This document shows, one piece after another, positions 10,877-19,783 of a stretch of 64,000 nucleotides of DNA. Position 1 is the stretch's first letter. The number at the start of each line of letters is the position of its first letter. The position numbers and the translations under genes were made by a program. The stretch is taken from NCBI RefSeq assembly GCF_006443095.1, contig NZ_VFWZ01000003.1:62001-126000 (forward strand). The letters are read 5' to 3'. Below the pieces are notes generated by a model. That model was given only the letters and a program-made list of their open reading frames with translations. It made no database searches and was not told the DNA's origin. This DNA is from Aquimarina algicola (GTDB lineage Bacteria; Bacteroidota; Bacteroidia; Flavobacteriales; Flavobacteriaceae).

Positions 10877-12867
10877 GATAATTCCAGACTAATAGTTTGA
10901 TTTTTTTTCACTTTGGTACCCGGAGCTACAGATTGTTTTTTTACACTTCCTGAACCTTTGACTTTTACATTAAGCCCCATATTTTCTAAAAGAGAAATCA
11001 CATCCATTGCAGGCATTCCTGTTACATCGGGCATTATAGTTTTATACTTTTGAACTTTTTGATAATAGTTATCATAGCTTTTTTTCACAAACTTACTTTC
11101 TACGGTAACTTTTGAAACTTCATCAATAACCGGGATATCATTATAAATTTTGGTTGCTATAGTCTTAAAAACAGGAGCCGCAACCTCACTCCCGTAATAC
11201 CCTTTCTTCGTATCAGGATTATGTATTACTACAATAGAAGAATACACTGGCTGATCTGCAGGAAAGTACCCTGCAAAAGAAGATATATACTCTCGCTCTT
11301 TGTCTTTCCCATAATTACCCCAACATGTTCCTGTTTTTCCTGCTATTTCAAAATTATCTGTACGGATATTACCTGCTGTCCCTCTTTTTACAACATTCTT
11401 CATCATTTCCTGTACAATTTTTGCTGTTTCTTTAGAACAAATTGTAGGGTTAAGAATCTCTTTCTCAAATCGCTCTCTTGTTTTATCCCATGTTTTTACT
11501 TCTTTAATAAATCTGGGTTTTACCATCTCTCCATCATTTGCTATTGCATTATAGAAAGCTAATGTTTGTAACGGAGTAAGAGACACCCCATAACCGTGAG
11601 CCATCCAAGGCAATGTAGTACCATACCAATCGTCATCACCGGGATATGGGATCTTGGGGACACCTTCACCTTTGATTGATAACCCTAAGGTTTCTGCCAA
11701 TCCCATATTTATCAACCGATCTACAAATTTTCTTGGGTTGTCTTTATATTTTTCATTAACTATTTTTGCAAATGCTGTATTCGAAGACAATTCAAATGCT
11801 TTTGCCGCTGATATTTTGCCATACCCACCCCATCGAGAATCTTTTACTACTCTATCATAAAATTTTACACGCCCATTTTCGGTATCCACTACATAGCTTG
11901 AATCTATCACTCGATCTTCTAATGCCGCTACCATTGTCATTAACTTAAAGGTAGAACCTGGCTCATGGGATTCTCCCACTGCATAATTAAGCTTCTCGTA
12001 ATATTTTCTTTTTTGGGTACGCCCCAGATTAGAAATTGCTTTAATTTCTCCTGTTTTCATCTCCATCACCACCACTGTACCATGTTCTGCTTCATATTTT
12101 TCAAGCTGCGCTAATAGTGCATGGTGAGCTATATCTTGAATATTTACATCTATGGTTGATATGACATCAAAACCATCTTGTGGTTCTACTTCATTAGCAT
12201 CTCCAATTGGTTTCCATTGATTTTTAGCAATTTTCTGTTTTTTTCTTTTTCCTTCTTTTCCTCTCAAAAAAGGCCCATATGCCCCTTCTAACCCAACACG
12301 TGTGTAATACCCATTTTCATCCCTTCTTTCATACCCAACTGTTCGTTCTGCTATCTTCCCGATAGGATGTTCTCTTACTGTTCGCTGTTCTACAATAAAT
12401 CCACCTCGATTAGCACCTAATTCAAACAAAGGAAACTCTTTGACTCTCATATATTGAGAATACCCGAGATTTCTACGAATTAACAGGTATCTATTTTTAT
12501 TTCCTCTTGCGGTTCTTATCAATTTATCATAATAAGAAACAGGTTTCCCAAATTCTTGTGATAAGGCTTCACAAAGTGGTTTTATATGATCTCTAAAATC
12601 CTTATCTGTTACAGTAACTGCATCAAAACGGATATCATATTTTGTTACCGATGTTGCTAACAAATTGCCTTTACTATCATATAGATTTCCTCTATTTGCA
12701 GGGATATCAAAAGTTCTAAAAACACGTTCTTGTGCTTTTTGACGATATTGATCTCCTTCAACAAATTGTATATTAATCAGTTTTGCCACCACTACAATTG
12801 CAAAAACGAGCATAACTGCTGCTATAAAGTACAGTCTGTTTAATATGTTCTTTTCTTTTATTGCCAA
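10873..12867 (-). CDS. ftsI: Septal transpeptidase FtsI (PBP3) with PASTA domain
   Basis: Class B penicillin-binding protein cross-linking septal peptidoglycan, the partner of FtsW. The 664 residues begin with a membrane anchor (about 13-32), then a dimerisation domain and a transpeptidase with the SxxK motif in EPGSTFKLMTM, SxN in ELSSNTAFAK and KTG in AGKTGTCWG. One PASTA domain occupies about the last 55 residues (starting MPDVTGMPAMDVISLL), a layout common in Bacteroidota. The start appears to be TTG: an in-frame stop lies just upstream, and the next Met would cut into the membrane segment. Gap to ftsL is 6 bp. Confidence 0.94.
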   Translation of the reverse strand: MAIKEKNILNRLYFIAAVMLVFAIVVVAKLINIQFVEGDQYRQKAQERVFRTFDIPANRGNLYDSKGNLLATSVTKYDIRFDAVTVTDKDFRDHIKPLCEALSQEFGKPVSYYDKLIRTARGNKNRYLLIRRNLGYSQYMRVKEFPLFELGANRGGFIVEQRTVREHPIGKIAERTVGYERRDENGYYTRVGLEGAYGPFLRGKEGKRKKQKIAKNQWKPIGDANEVEPQDGFDVISTIDVNIQDIAHHALLAQLEKYEAEHGTVVVMEMKTGEIKAISNLGRTQKRKYYEKLNYAVGESHEPGSTFKLMTMVAALEDRVIDSSYVVDTENGRVKFYDRVVKDSRWGGYGKISAAKAFELSSNTAFAKIVNEKYKDNPRKFVDRLINMGLAETLGLSIKGEGVPKIPYPGDDDWYGTTLPWMAHGYGVSLTPLQTLAFYNAIANDGEMVKPRFIKEVKTWDKTRERFEKEILNPTICSKETAKIVQEMMKNVVKRGTAGNIRTDNFEIAGKTGTCWGNYGKDKEREYISSFAGYFPADQPVYSSIVVIHNPDTKKGYYGSEVAAPVFKTIATKIYNDIPVIDEVSKVTVESKFVKKSYDNYYQKVQKYKTIMPDVTGMPAMDVISLLENMGLNVKVKGSGSVKKQSVAPGTKVKKNQTISLELS

Positions 12868-12873
12868 GACAAC

Positions 12874-13185
12874 TTAATTTTTTACAATTATTTTTCTGGG
12901 TGGTTTTTCAGGACGTTTCAATCCTTTTTTCTCCATTTTTTTTATAATTGATGACTCCATTTTTAATTTCATCAATTCTGTTTTTCCATCAACAAATCGT
13001 GTTCTCAATTCTCTTACTTCGTCATTTAACCTTGCAATCTCATGCACCTTACTCTCTGCATTATGAGAACTTGCAATCATTATGATCGCTAAAAAGGAAA
13101 GAAACAACAGCATTCTCCAATTTTTTATTGCATCATCTGCAATAAGAAACTTTCCTTTTAATATGTCATAAATTGCTTTTTTCAA
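12874..13185 (-). CDS. ftsL: Divisome protein FtsL-like
   Basis: Small bitopic protein of 103 residues between rsmH and ftsI, the usual place of ftsL. One membrane segment (about residues 26-42, LLFLSFLAIIMIASS) is followed by a heptad-like coiled-coil stretch (EIARLNDEVRELRTRF ... MKLKMESSII). Sequence identity in this family is poor, so the call rests on size, topology and synteny. It starts with TTG that overlaps the rsmH stop as TTGA, suggesting coupled translation. Confidence 0.85.
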   Translation of the reverse strand: MKKAIYDILKGKFLIADDAIKNWRMLLFLSFLAIIMIASSHNAESKVHEIARLNDEVRELRTRFVDGKTELMKLKMESSIIKKMEKKGLKRPEKPPRKIIVKN

Positions 13186-14087
13186 AGTTTTTCCGCTATT
13201 CTTAGTTTAGCACTTCGTGCCCTGTTATTCTCTGCTATTTCTTCTTCATCAGGCACTATCAGCCCTCCTACTTTTTTAAAAGGAACTGTTACATTACCAT
13301 ATAAATCTTTTTCAGGTTCTCCTTCAAAAAGCCCATTTCTAATAAATCGCTTTACCAATCTATCCTCTAAAGAATGGTACGAGATCAAACTTAATCGTCC
13401 TCCTTCTTTCAATAATTCTTCTGTTTGCTTCAAAAACTCTTTAAGCACCTCTATCTCCTGATTAACTTCAATACGAATCGCCTGATAAATTTGAGCCAAT
13501 ACTTTATGTTCTTTATGTCTTGGCAAAAATGGTTTCAAAATCTCTTTTAAGGCTACACTCGTTTTTATAGGTGTATTTTTTCTCACTTCTACAATTGCTC
13601 TTGCTAGTTTAGGAGCGTTTCTCAATTCTCCATACTTCAAAAACACAGCTCTCAAATCTGATTCTTCATACTCATTAATGATATGATAAGCAGATACACT
13701 ACTGTTTTGATTCATCCTCATATCCAAATCTGCATCAAAACGGGTAGAAAAACCTCTCTCTGCCTCATCAAATTGATGTGAGGATACCCCAAAATCTCCT
13801 AGAATCCCATCTACTTTTCGCACTCCATAAAATCGCAAGAACCTTTTGACAAACCTAAAATTCTCATTAATCAAAGTGAATCGCTCATCTTTTAATTCAT
13901 TATTAAGAGCATCTTGATCTTGATCAAAAGCATACAATTTTCCTTGTGGTCCTAGCTGCCTGAGGATTTCTTTAGAATGTCCTCCTCCTCCAAAAGTTAC
14001 ATCTACATATATACCATCTGGTTTGATTGCCAATCCCGCGACAGTCTCTTTTAACAAAACCGGATTATGATATCCTGTATCTTCCAT
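13182..14087 (-). CDS. rsmH: 16S rRNA (cytosine(1402)-N(4))-methyltransferase RsmH
   Basis: SAM-dependent methyltransferase (formerly MraW) that modifies C1402 of 16S rRNA. The 301-residue protein shows the N-terminal YHNPVLLKETV motif, the SAM loop VDVTFGGGGHSKEIL, the GILGDFGVSSHQFD segment and the C-terminal ISYHSLEDRLVKRF motif, all diagnostic. ATG start, 34 bp after mraZ, with its stop overlapping the ftsL start. Confidence 0.97.
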   Translation of the reverse strand: MEDTGYHNPVLLKETVAGLAIKPDGIYVDVTFGGGGHSKEILRQLGPQGKLYAFDQDQDALNNELKDERFTLINENFRFVKRFLRFYGVRKVDGILGDFGVSSHQFDEAERGFSTRFDADLDMRMNQNSSVSAYHIINEYEESDLRAVFLKYGELRNAPKLARAIVEVRKNTPIKTSVALKEILKPFLPRHKEHKVLAQIYQAIRIEVNQEIEVLKEFLKQTEELLKEGGRLSLISYHSLEDRLVKRFIRNGLFEGEPEKDLYGNVTVPFKKVGGLIVPDEEEIAENNRARSAKLRIAEKL

Positions 14088-14121
14088 TCATTCTATTTCT
14101 ATACTTAATAATGAGAAGCTA

Positions 14122-14589
14122 TCAATCAAGACTTATCTCATCATCAAAACCCATTACTTCTTCAGCAAGATCTGCAAAATCATCTGCTGTATCATCTATT
14201 ACTTTCTCGTATTGTGCTTTATCCCAAACCTCGATGATATTAACCGCTGATGCTAATACAAGTTCTTTAGATATCCCCGCAAAACCTATCAGATCTTTGG
14301 GAATCAACAAACGACCGGTAGCATCAACCTCAACCATTTTTACCCCTGCAGTAAATCTTCTTATAAAATCATTGTTCTTCTTCTTGAATCGGTTAAGCTT
14401 ATTAATTTTAGCCATCAATAAATTCCATTCTGCCATAGGATACAACTCCAAGCAGGGCTGAAAAACACTTCTTTTAAGTACAAATCCATCTTGCAACACA
14501 GACGACAATTGCTTCTTGAAAGCAACAGGCATCATCAAACGCCCTTTAGCGTCCGCTTTACACTCATATGTGCCGATTAGATTTACCAC
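14122..14589 (-). CDS. mraZ: Transcriptional regulator MraZ
   Basis: DNA-binding protein of the SpoVT/AbrB fold that controls its own dcw operon. The 155 residues contain the two typical half-domains: GTYECKADAKGRLMMP near the N-terminus and DATGRLLIPKDLIGFAG in the second half. The start is GTG (giving MVNLIGTYEC, the expected N-terminus of flavobacterial MraZ). It is the first gene of the operon and sits just downstream of a row of 10-bp direct repeats that are its likely operator. Confidence 0.96.
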   Translation of the reverse strand: MVNLIGTYECKADAKGRLMMPVAFKKQLSSVLQDGFVLKRSVFQPCLELYPMAEWNLLMAKINKLNRFKKKNNDFIRRFTAGVKMVEVDATGRLLIPKDLIGFAGISKELVLASAVNIIEVWDKAQYEKVIDDTADDFADLAEEVMGFDDEISLD

Positions 14590-14615
14590 TTTACTCTATT
14601 AAACGTTTAATTAGT

Positions 14616-14623
14616 CAAATATA
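14616..14623 (-). promoter_or_regulatory. dcw operon promoter, -7 element
   Basis: The minus strand reads TATATTTG, a full match to the Bacteroidota -7 consensus TAnnTTTG, about 27 bp before the mraZ GTG. A TTG lies 25 bp upstream inside the second MraZ repeat, somewhat farther than usual, so the operator repeats would overlap the -33 region and permit repression. Confidence 0.6.
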
Positions 14624-14632
14624 TTGAAAAAA

Positions 14633-14659
14633 TTACCACTTTTTACCACAATTTACCAC
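14633..14659 (-). promoter_or_regulatory. MraZ operator: three 10-bp-spaced GTGGTAA repeats
   Basis: On the plus strand TTACCAC occurs at 14633-14639, 14643-14649 and 14653-14659, i.e. GTGGTAA reading towards mraZ, at an exact 10-bp period. In other bacteria MraZ binds short GTG/TGG-type direct repeats with 10-bp spacing upstream of mraZ, so autoregulation is expected. A fourth copy (14583-14589), in the same 10-bp register 50 bp away, covers the GTG start codon; that may be chance. Confidence 0.75.
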
Positions 14660-14858
14660 ATTGTTAATAAGTTATACCTTTTTAAAGAAGAAAGAAGTGA
14701 TCAAAATCTTTAAAAAATTGTTTATCAATACACTACAAAAAGCGAGATAAATACTTGCTTCTAACCAATTCGTATTGTATTTGACAGGTCACAAAAAAAA
14801 TTATTAAAATTCATTTATTAGTATTTATAAAAAATCTTAAAACTTATTATGAAAATGC

Positions 14859-14866
14859 TATATTTG
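14859..14866 (+). promoter_or_regulatory. Promoter -7 element for the hydrolase/engB genes
   Basis: TATATTTG matches the Bacteroidota -7 consensus and lies 25 bp before the ATG at 14892. No clear -33 TTG was seen at normal spacing. The 302-bp space between mraZ and this gene is a divergent promoter region; apart from the operator and the two -7 boxes I see nothing else in it. Confidence 0.5.
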
Positions 14867-14891
14867 CTTTTGATTCTTGTAAGAAGCATTA

Positions 14892-15662
14892 ATGAAGCAC
14901 GAATTAATAAAAGACGGAAAATTTAGTTATCTAGAAATAGGAGAAGGAACCCCGATAATCATTTTACATGGGCTTATGGGAGGTCTTAGTAATTTTGACG
15001 GTGTCGTTTCTTTTTTTCCAAAAAATGGATATAAGGTTCTGATCCCTGAGTTACCTTTATACACAATGCCAATTGTTAAAACAAGTATAGGTGCATTTAC
15101 CAGATATCTCAATGATTTTATAGAACATTTGGGATATCACAACAAAGAAGCTATACTATTAGGGAACTCTTTGGGAGGTCATATTGCACTATTGTGCACC
15201 AAGATGTTCCCAGAAAAAGTAAAAGGTCTGGTAATCACAGGAAGCTCTGGATTATACGAGAATGCAATGGGAGAAAGTTATCCAAAACGCGGTGACTATG
15301 AATATATAAGAAAAAAGGCTGAAAATGTTTTTTATGATCCTTCTATCGCTACCAAAGAAATCGTAGATGAAGTTTATGAAACCGTAAATGACAGAAACAA
15401 ACTTATAAGAACCCTCGCTTCGGCAAAAAGTGCAATTCGCCACAATATGGCAAAAGACCTTCCTAATATGACAACTCCAACTTGTATTATATGGGGAAAA
15501 AATGACAATGTGACTCCACCTGAAGTGGCTGAAGATTTTCATAAGCTTTTACCAGATTCTAATCTGTATTGGATAGACAAGTGTGGCCATGCTCCTATGA
15601 TGGAACATCCCGAAGACTTTAACAAACTCCTTTATAACTGGTTACAGGAGCGTAATTTCTAA
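14892..15662 (+). CDS. Alpha/beta-fold hydrolase
   Basis: 256-residue cytoplasmic alpha/beta hydrolase without a signal peptide. The oxyanion-type motif ILHGLMGG is near residue 24, the nucleophile elbow GNSLGGH places the serine at residue 93, the acid is probably D205 (in KNDNVTPPE) and the base H233 (KCGHAPMMEHP). The order and spacing are those of a standard catalytic triad. The substrate cannot be read from the sequence. It lies 12 bp upstream of engB and is probably cotranscribed with it. Confidence 0.85.
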   Translation: MKHELIKDGKFSYLEIGEGTPIIILHGLMGGLSNFDGVVSFFPKNGYKVLIPELPLYTMPIVKTSIGAFTRYLNDFIEHLGYHNKEAILLGNSLGGHIALLCTKMFPEKVKGLVITGSSGLYENAMGESYPKRGDYEYIRKKAENVFYDPSIATKEIVDEVYETVNDRNKLIRTLASAKSAIRHNMAKDLPNMTTPTCIIWGKNDNVTPPEVAEDFHKLLPDSNLYWIDKCGHAPMMEHPEDFNKLLYNWLQERNF

Positions 15663-15674
15663 AAAATCGGTATT

Positions 15675-16280
15675 ATGAAAATTAGCAGTGCTGATTTTGT
15701 AATGAGCAATAGTGATGTTGCAAAGTGTCCAAAAGACAAGCTCCCTGAGTATGCTTTTATCGGAAGATCAAATGTAGGCAAGTCTTCTTTGATCAATATG
15801 CTAACGCATCGCAAAAACCTCGCAAAAACTTCTGGAAAACCTGGAAAAACACAGTTAATCAACCATTTTATCATAAACAAATCATGGTTTTTGGTAGATT
15901 TACCAGGATACGGATATGCCAAGGTATCTAAATCTACTAAAAAAGTTTTTCAAAAATTCATTACCGCATATTTTTCAAAACGTACACAATTAGTAAGCGC
16001 ATTTGTACTTGTCGATTGTAGACACGAACCCCAAAAAATAGATTTAGAATTTATGCAATGGCTGGGAGAACACCAGATTCCCTTTTCTATCATTTTTACA
16101 AAAGCTGATAAACTTTCAAAAAATAAACTTGAAACACAAATAAACATGTACATCGAGAAGATGCTACTGTATTGGGAAGAAATGCCTAACTATTTTATCA
16201 CCTCTTCTTCATCAGGCTTAGGAAAAGAAGATATCCTTAATTACATCAATCAAATTAATACTGAATTAAAGAACAACTAG
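15675..16280 (+). CDS. engB: Ribosome biogenesis GTPase EngB/YsxC/YihA
   Basis: Essential GTPase involved in assembly of the large ribosomal subunit. The 201 residues carry the G1 loop GRSNVGKSS at residues 30-38, G3 as DLPGYGYAK and G4 as TKADK, with the TrmE-Era-EngA-like order of the EngB family and normal length. It starts with ATG 12 bp after the hydrolase stop. Its stop overlaps by 4 bp, tail to tail, the end of the small gene on the other strand. Confidence 0.95.
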   Translation: MKISSADFVMSNSDVAKCPKDKLPEYAFIGRSNVGKSSLINMLTHRKNLAKTSGKPGKTQLINHFIINKSWFLVDLPGYGYAKVSKSTKKVFQKFITAYFSKRTQLVSAFVLVDCRHEPQKIDLEFMQWLGEHQIPFSIIFTKADKLSKNKLETQINMYIEKMLLYWEEMPNYFITSSSSGLGKEDILNYINQINTELKNN

Positions 16281-16639
16281 TTACCCTCTTCTCTTTGCAA
16301 GAACTCTATTAATTCTTCGATAGAATGTATGTCTGAAAACTGAGCAGCAGTAATCAGTTTATCTAAACCTTTTTCTGTTTTCTTCATTACAATTGGTAAA
16401 TCTACATCTACATAATCAGGATATTGATTCTCAAATTCATTTTTGTACATAAAGACAAACCCATCTTCAGTAGTTTCTCTAAATTCTTTCCAGATTTTCT
16501 TTTCAGAAAAATTTCCATGAGTAAGACTACATAAATCACAAGGATACGTAGAAGGACTTACAATTTTGTGAGCAACATCAATATATTTACTCCAAAAATC
16601 AGAAGTAGCATTATAAACAAAGATCAACGAGCGTTTCAA
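16277..16639 (-). CDS. Conserved small hypothetical protein
   Basis: 120-residue cytoplasmic protein with no signal peptide or membrane segment. It has an N-terminal strand-like start (KRSLIFVYNA), a CDLCSLTHG segment whose CxxC pair could bind metal or be redox active, and an acidic helical C-terminus. I do not recognise a named family. The start is TTG; no alternative start gives a plausible protein. It precedes gldC by 62 bp on the same strand. Real-gene status is supported by a non-random protein and tight packing. Confidence 0.65.
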   Translation of the reverse strand: MKRSLIFVYNATSDFWSKYIDVAHKIVSPSTYPCDLCSLTHGNFSEKKIWKEFRETTEDGFVFMYKNEFENQYPDYVDVDLPIVMKKTEKGLDKLITAAQFSDIHSIEELIEFLQREEGN

Positions 16640-16701
16640 ACTATAGGTTTTTAAAGTTTTAGTCTATTTTACTTTAAAAACATTTCAAAAAATTCATTCT
16701 T

Positions 16702-17031
16702 TTATTTCTGCTTGAGCTCTAGTTTTTCGGCAAAATAGTCGCAAAAATCTTTCATTGTTGCAGACATTTTTTCATCTTGAGTAGCACGATGAAATGTATC
16801 ACTCATTGAAACAAGGGTTTGATGAAAAAATATTTTCATTTCGTCTACGGGCATATCTTTTGTCCATAGATCGATTCTTAAACTTTCTTTATTTTTACTA
16901 TCCCAAACCGATAATAATACTGCTTTGGTTTCTTCATTCTCGACACCACCATCTTGGGCTGTCCATTGCAACTGTTCCGGCACTCGATTTTCGTCTAATT
17001 CTATATCTATCTTTATTTCTGACTTATGCAT
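16702..17031 (-). CDS. gldC: Gliding motility protein GldC
   Basis: 109-residue protein recognised as GldC by length, by its sequence (HKSEIKIDIELDENRVPEQL, then WTAQDGG and DLWTKDMPVDEMK), and by position directly after gldB, an arrangement known from Flavobacterium. GldC is a small cytoplasmic protein that assists gliding; it is not strictly essential in the model organism. ATG start, 9 bp after the gldB stop. Confidence 0.9.
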   Translation of the reverse strand: MHKSEIKIDIELDENRVPEQLQWTAQDGGVENEETKAVLLSVWDSKNKESLRIDLWTKDMPVDEMKIFFHQTLVSMSDTFHRATQDEKMSATMKDFCDYFAEKLELKQK

Positions 17032-17040
17032 CTATCAATA

Positions 17041-18000
17041 CTATCTAGCGGGTTTATATTTTGATTTATTAAAAATTGTTTCGGCATCTGCCATCAACAT
17101 TTGTTGCAAAGATACGTCGTTATTTTTCATATAAGAAGAAACTATTTGCCAACCTATATACTGCCCTATTCTATCCGGTGCCTCCTTATCTATTTCTTCT
17201 AGATAGAATTTTGAAAAAGGTCCCGGATACAAAAACCTAGGCATGAGATTACTATCAGTGCTGTACAATAATTGTCTATCTACAAAATACCTCCATATCT
17301 CTTCTTCATTTTCTTCTGCCCAAGCATATTCTTCTTGCGTATACCCTATTTTTTTAGCCTTATCAAAATCTGGCAAAAGCAAATCCTTGATATATAATTC
17401 TTTTCCAAACGCTATGAGATTACCCAAAAAAGTCCTGTCGCGTATTGGACCTACTCTATTTTTAGCATAAGCTCCTGCAACATCAGGAAGAATATATTCT
17501 CTTTTGAATCCTTTTTTTAAGTAATTCTGTATGCTTTCATAAAAATGATGATCTTCTCCCAGATATGTATCCAATGATATGATCAAAATACCTTTAGAAA
17601 CAACTATCTTGTTTCTATAATCAACATCAGAGGTTATAGTAATTATTCGTGGCTCTTTGATCTCAGGAAAATAATATTTAATATGCTGAAACAAATCATA
17701 CAACATCTCTTCTTCTTTAGAAAAGTCAGGAAATATCTTTTTAATTTCACTATTAACCTCTAATTGAATTGTATCTTTTGCCCTATTAATCCAAACACTA
17801 TCTGCATATTGCTCTGCAAAAAGAAATGGATATTCCTTTTTTAAATCCGGTAAATTCTGCGGGGTAATCTCTGCAAATAATTGATCAAATCGTTCTACAG
17901 TAATATCAACAGGAATGTTTTCTATCTCCTTTTCTATCCTATTTTTACTTGTACAAGAAAATATTATGCAAGAAACAATTATAATTTTTACATATTTCAT
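17041..18000 (-). CDS. gldB: Gliding motility lipoprotein GldB
   Basis: Lipoprotein needed for gliding and, in studied flavobacteria, for function of the T9SS-linked motility machinery. The start at the ATG at 18000 gives 319 residues beginning MKYVKIIIVSCIIFSC, a lipoprotein signal with the lipobox Cys at residue 16. An upstream in-frame ATG at 18060 would add 20 charged residues before the signal peptide and is unlikely. Internal GldB-type text includes VERFDQLFAEITPQNLPDL and LDTYLGEDHHFYES. gldC follows directly. Confidence 0.92.
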   Translation of the reverse strand: MKYVKIIIVSCIIFSCTSKNRIEKEIENIPVDITVERFDQLFAEITPQNLPDLKKEYPFLFAEQYADSVWINRAKDTIQLEVNSEIKKIFPDFSKEEEMLYDLFQHIKYYFPEIKEPRIITITSDVDYRNKIVVSKGILIISLDTYLGEDHHFYESIQNYLKKGFKREYILPDVAGAYAKNRVGPIRDRTFLGNLIAFGKELYIKDLLLPDFDKAKKIGYTQEEYAWAEENEEEIWRYFVDRQLLYSTDSNLMPRFLYPGPFSKFYLEEIDKEAPDRIGQYIGWQIVSSYMKNNDVSLQQMLMADAETIFNKSKYKPAR

Positions 18001-18214
18001 ACTATTCGTCATCAAATCACGATAACTTTTTAAATAATTATTATCTCTACTAAACGCCATCTTTTTTTATTAATTTTATATTAACAAAAGTACTAATCAA
18101 ATTATGAACTAAGCTAGTAAACATATAAAGTATAAAAGCTTACAAATATATAATGATTACAATCTTTAACACGTATTTTCTTTATTTTATTAAAACAACT
18201 ATAAACAACGACAC

Positions 18215-19003
18215 ATGCAAACAGAAAAAGTGATTGATCATATTGTAACATGGCTTAAAGAATATGCTACAAAAGCAAACATGAACGGTTTTGTAGTAGG
18301 CATTAGTGGAGGAATCGACAGTGCAGTTACTTCTTCATTATGTGCAAAAACAGGTCTCAATACACTTTGTGTAGAAATGCCTATACATCAAGCTCAGAGT
18401 CAAATCAACCGAGCTCAAGAACATATCAATCAATTAAAAGAACGGTTTTCTAATGTTTCTGACACGAGAGTAGATCTAACTCCAGTTTTTGAAGAATTAA
18501 AGACTGCTGTTCCTACTGTAGATCCTAGTGCTCAATTAGATTTGTCACTAGCAAATACCAGGGCAAGGCTTAGAATGTCTACTTTATATTATTTTGCAGG
18601 ACTCCATAGATTTCTTGTTGCCGGTACCGGTAACAAAGTAGAAGATTTTGGTGTGGGCTTCTATACAAAATACGGGGATGGTGGTGTAGACCTAAGTCCA
18701 ATAGCAGATTTATTAAAAAGCGAAGTCTATGCTATCGGAAAAACGCTGGAAGTGCCAAATTCTATACAAATCGCAGCACCTACGGATGGATTATTTGGTG
18801 ATAGCAGAAGTGATGAAGATCAAATTGGAGCTACTTATGATGAACTTGAGTGGGCGATGAAAATGAAAGATCAAGGAAAGAGCAGCAGTGATTTTGAAGG
18901 TCGAGAATCAGAGGTATTTAACATTTTTATTCGATTAAATACCGTAAACCAACACAAAATGAACCCTATACCTGTCTGCAAAATACCCGTTAATCTATTA
19001 TAA
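18215..19003 (+). CDS. nadE: NH3-dependent NAD+ synthetase NadE
   Basis: Adenylates and amidates nicotinic acid adenine dinucleotide to NAD+. The 262-residue, single-domain form lacks a glutaminase domain, so it uses ammonia. The PP-loop SGGIDS is at residues 31-36. Further family motifs are LANTRARLRMSTLYYFAG and GTGNKVEDFGVGFYTKYGDG. ATG start. It is transcribed divergently from gldB, with 214 bp between the two starts. Confidence 0.95.
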   Translation: MQTEKVIDHIVTWLKEYATKANMNGFVVGISGGIDSAVTSSLCAKTGLNTLCVEMPIHQAQSQINRAQEHINQLKERFSNVSDTRVDLTPVFEELKTAVPTVDPSAQLDLSLANTRARLRMSTLYYFAGLHRFLVAGTGNKVEDFGVGFYTKYGDGGVDLSPIADLLKSEVYAIGKTLEVPNSIQIAAPTDGLFGDSRSDEDQIGATYDELEWAMKMKDQGKSSSDFEGRESEVFNIFIRLNTVNQHKMNPIPVCKIPVNLL

Positions 19004-19057
19004 ATGTCATTTTGTCGATAAATTAACAAAAAAAATTTTATGAGGAATAGTTCTTAG

Positions 19058-19065
19058 TAATTTTG
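19058..19065 (+). promoter_or_regulatory. Promoter -7 element for the response regulator
   Basis: TAATTTTG fits the Bacteroidota -7 consensus TAnnTTTG. It lies in the 147-bp gap after nadE, 85 bp before the regulator start. No convincing -33 element was found. Confidence 0.4.
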
Positions 19066-19150
19066 CATTTAAGATTTATAAAAAACTACCCCTAATCTAT
19101 AAGCTAAATGTTAAATAAAATTAAACGAACATTAACACTCGTAAACAAGA

Positions 19151-19783
19151 ATGACAACCGTATTAATCGCCGATCATCATCCAATTACAAGGAAGGGGAT
19201 CGTTTCTTTATTTCGTAATTCTGAGGAATATGAAATCATTGGCAAAGTTAGTAATGGAAACGAAATGTATGATGTATTAAAGGCTAACACCCCTAATGTC
19301 CTTATCATGGAACTGGATTTACCCCAGATCAATGGTATTATGGCATTAAGAACAATTAAAAAAGAATTTACTGGTATCAAGGTAGTTGTATTTAGTTCTC
19401 ATCCAGAAGAGATGTATGCACTTAGCGCTATTAAAGCTGGTGCTTCTGCCTATTTATCAAAAACAGTACCTACAAAAACGCTGAAAAAAGCTATAGAAAG
19501 AGTTGCCAGAGGAGGTATATATCTTAATGACAACCTAACAGAGCAATTAGCAAATGGTAATGCTAATGATAACAATATGGTTGTTAAGTACAAAAAACTT
19601 TCTTCTCGAGAAATTGAGGTATTAAACCTACTGTCTTCAGGAAAAAGAAATAAAGACATTGCTACTACTCTATCTATAAATGAAAAAACAGTAAGTACTT
19701 ATAAAACAAGGTTACTAAAAAAACTTAAAGTAGATAATTTGGCTGATCTTATACATCAATCCCGATTATTACATATTAATTAA
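19151..19783 (+). CDS. Atypical LuxR/NarL-type response regulator (Asp replaced by Glu)
   Basis: 210-residue protein with an N-terminal receiver domain (about 1-120) and a C-terminal LuxR HTH (about 148-205, KLSSREIEVLNLLSSG). The receiver departs from consensus. The acidic pair before HP reads ADHHP, so the second Asp is His9. The phosphoacceptor four residues before the conserved Pro (MELDLP) is Glu54 instead of Asp. The switch Ser (S82/S83) and Lys104 remain. This suggests a receiver fixed in one state or controlled without His-Asp phosphotransfer (inference). No histidine kinase is adjacent. Its stop overlaps the dnaG stop by 4 bp, tail to tail. Confidence 0.9.
   Translation: MTTVLIADHHPITRKGIVSLFRNSEEYEIIGKVSNGNEMYDVLKANTPNVLIMELDLPQINGIMALRTIKKEFTGIKVVVFSSHPEEMYALSAIKAGASAYLSKTVPTKTLKKAIERVARGGIYLNDNLTEQLANGNANDNNMVVKYKKLSSREIEVLNLLSSGKRNKDIATTLSINEKTVSTYKTRLLKKLKVDNLADLIHQSRLLHIN

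Noticed and set aside
18001..18060. 20-residue N-terminal extension of GldB
   Set aside because: It would place charged residues before a clear lipoprotein signal peptide.
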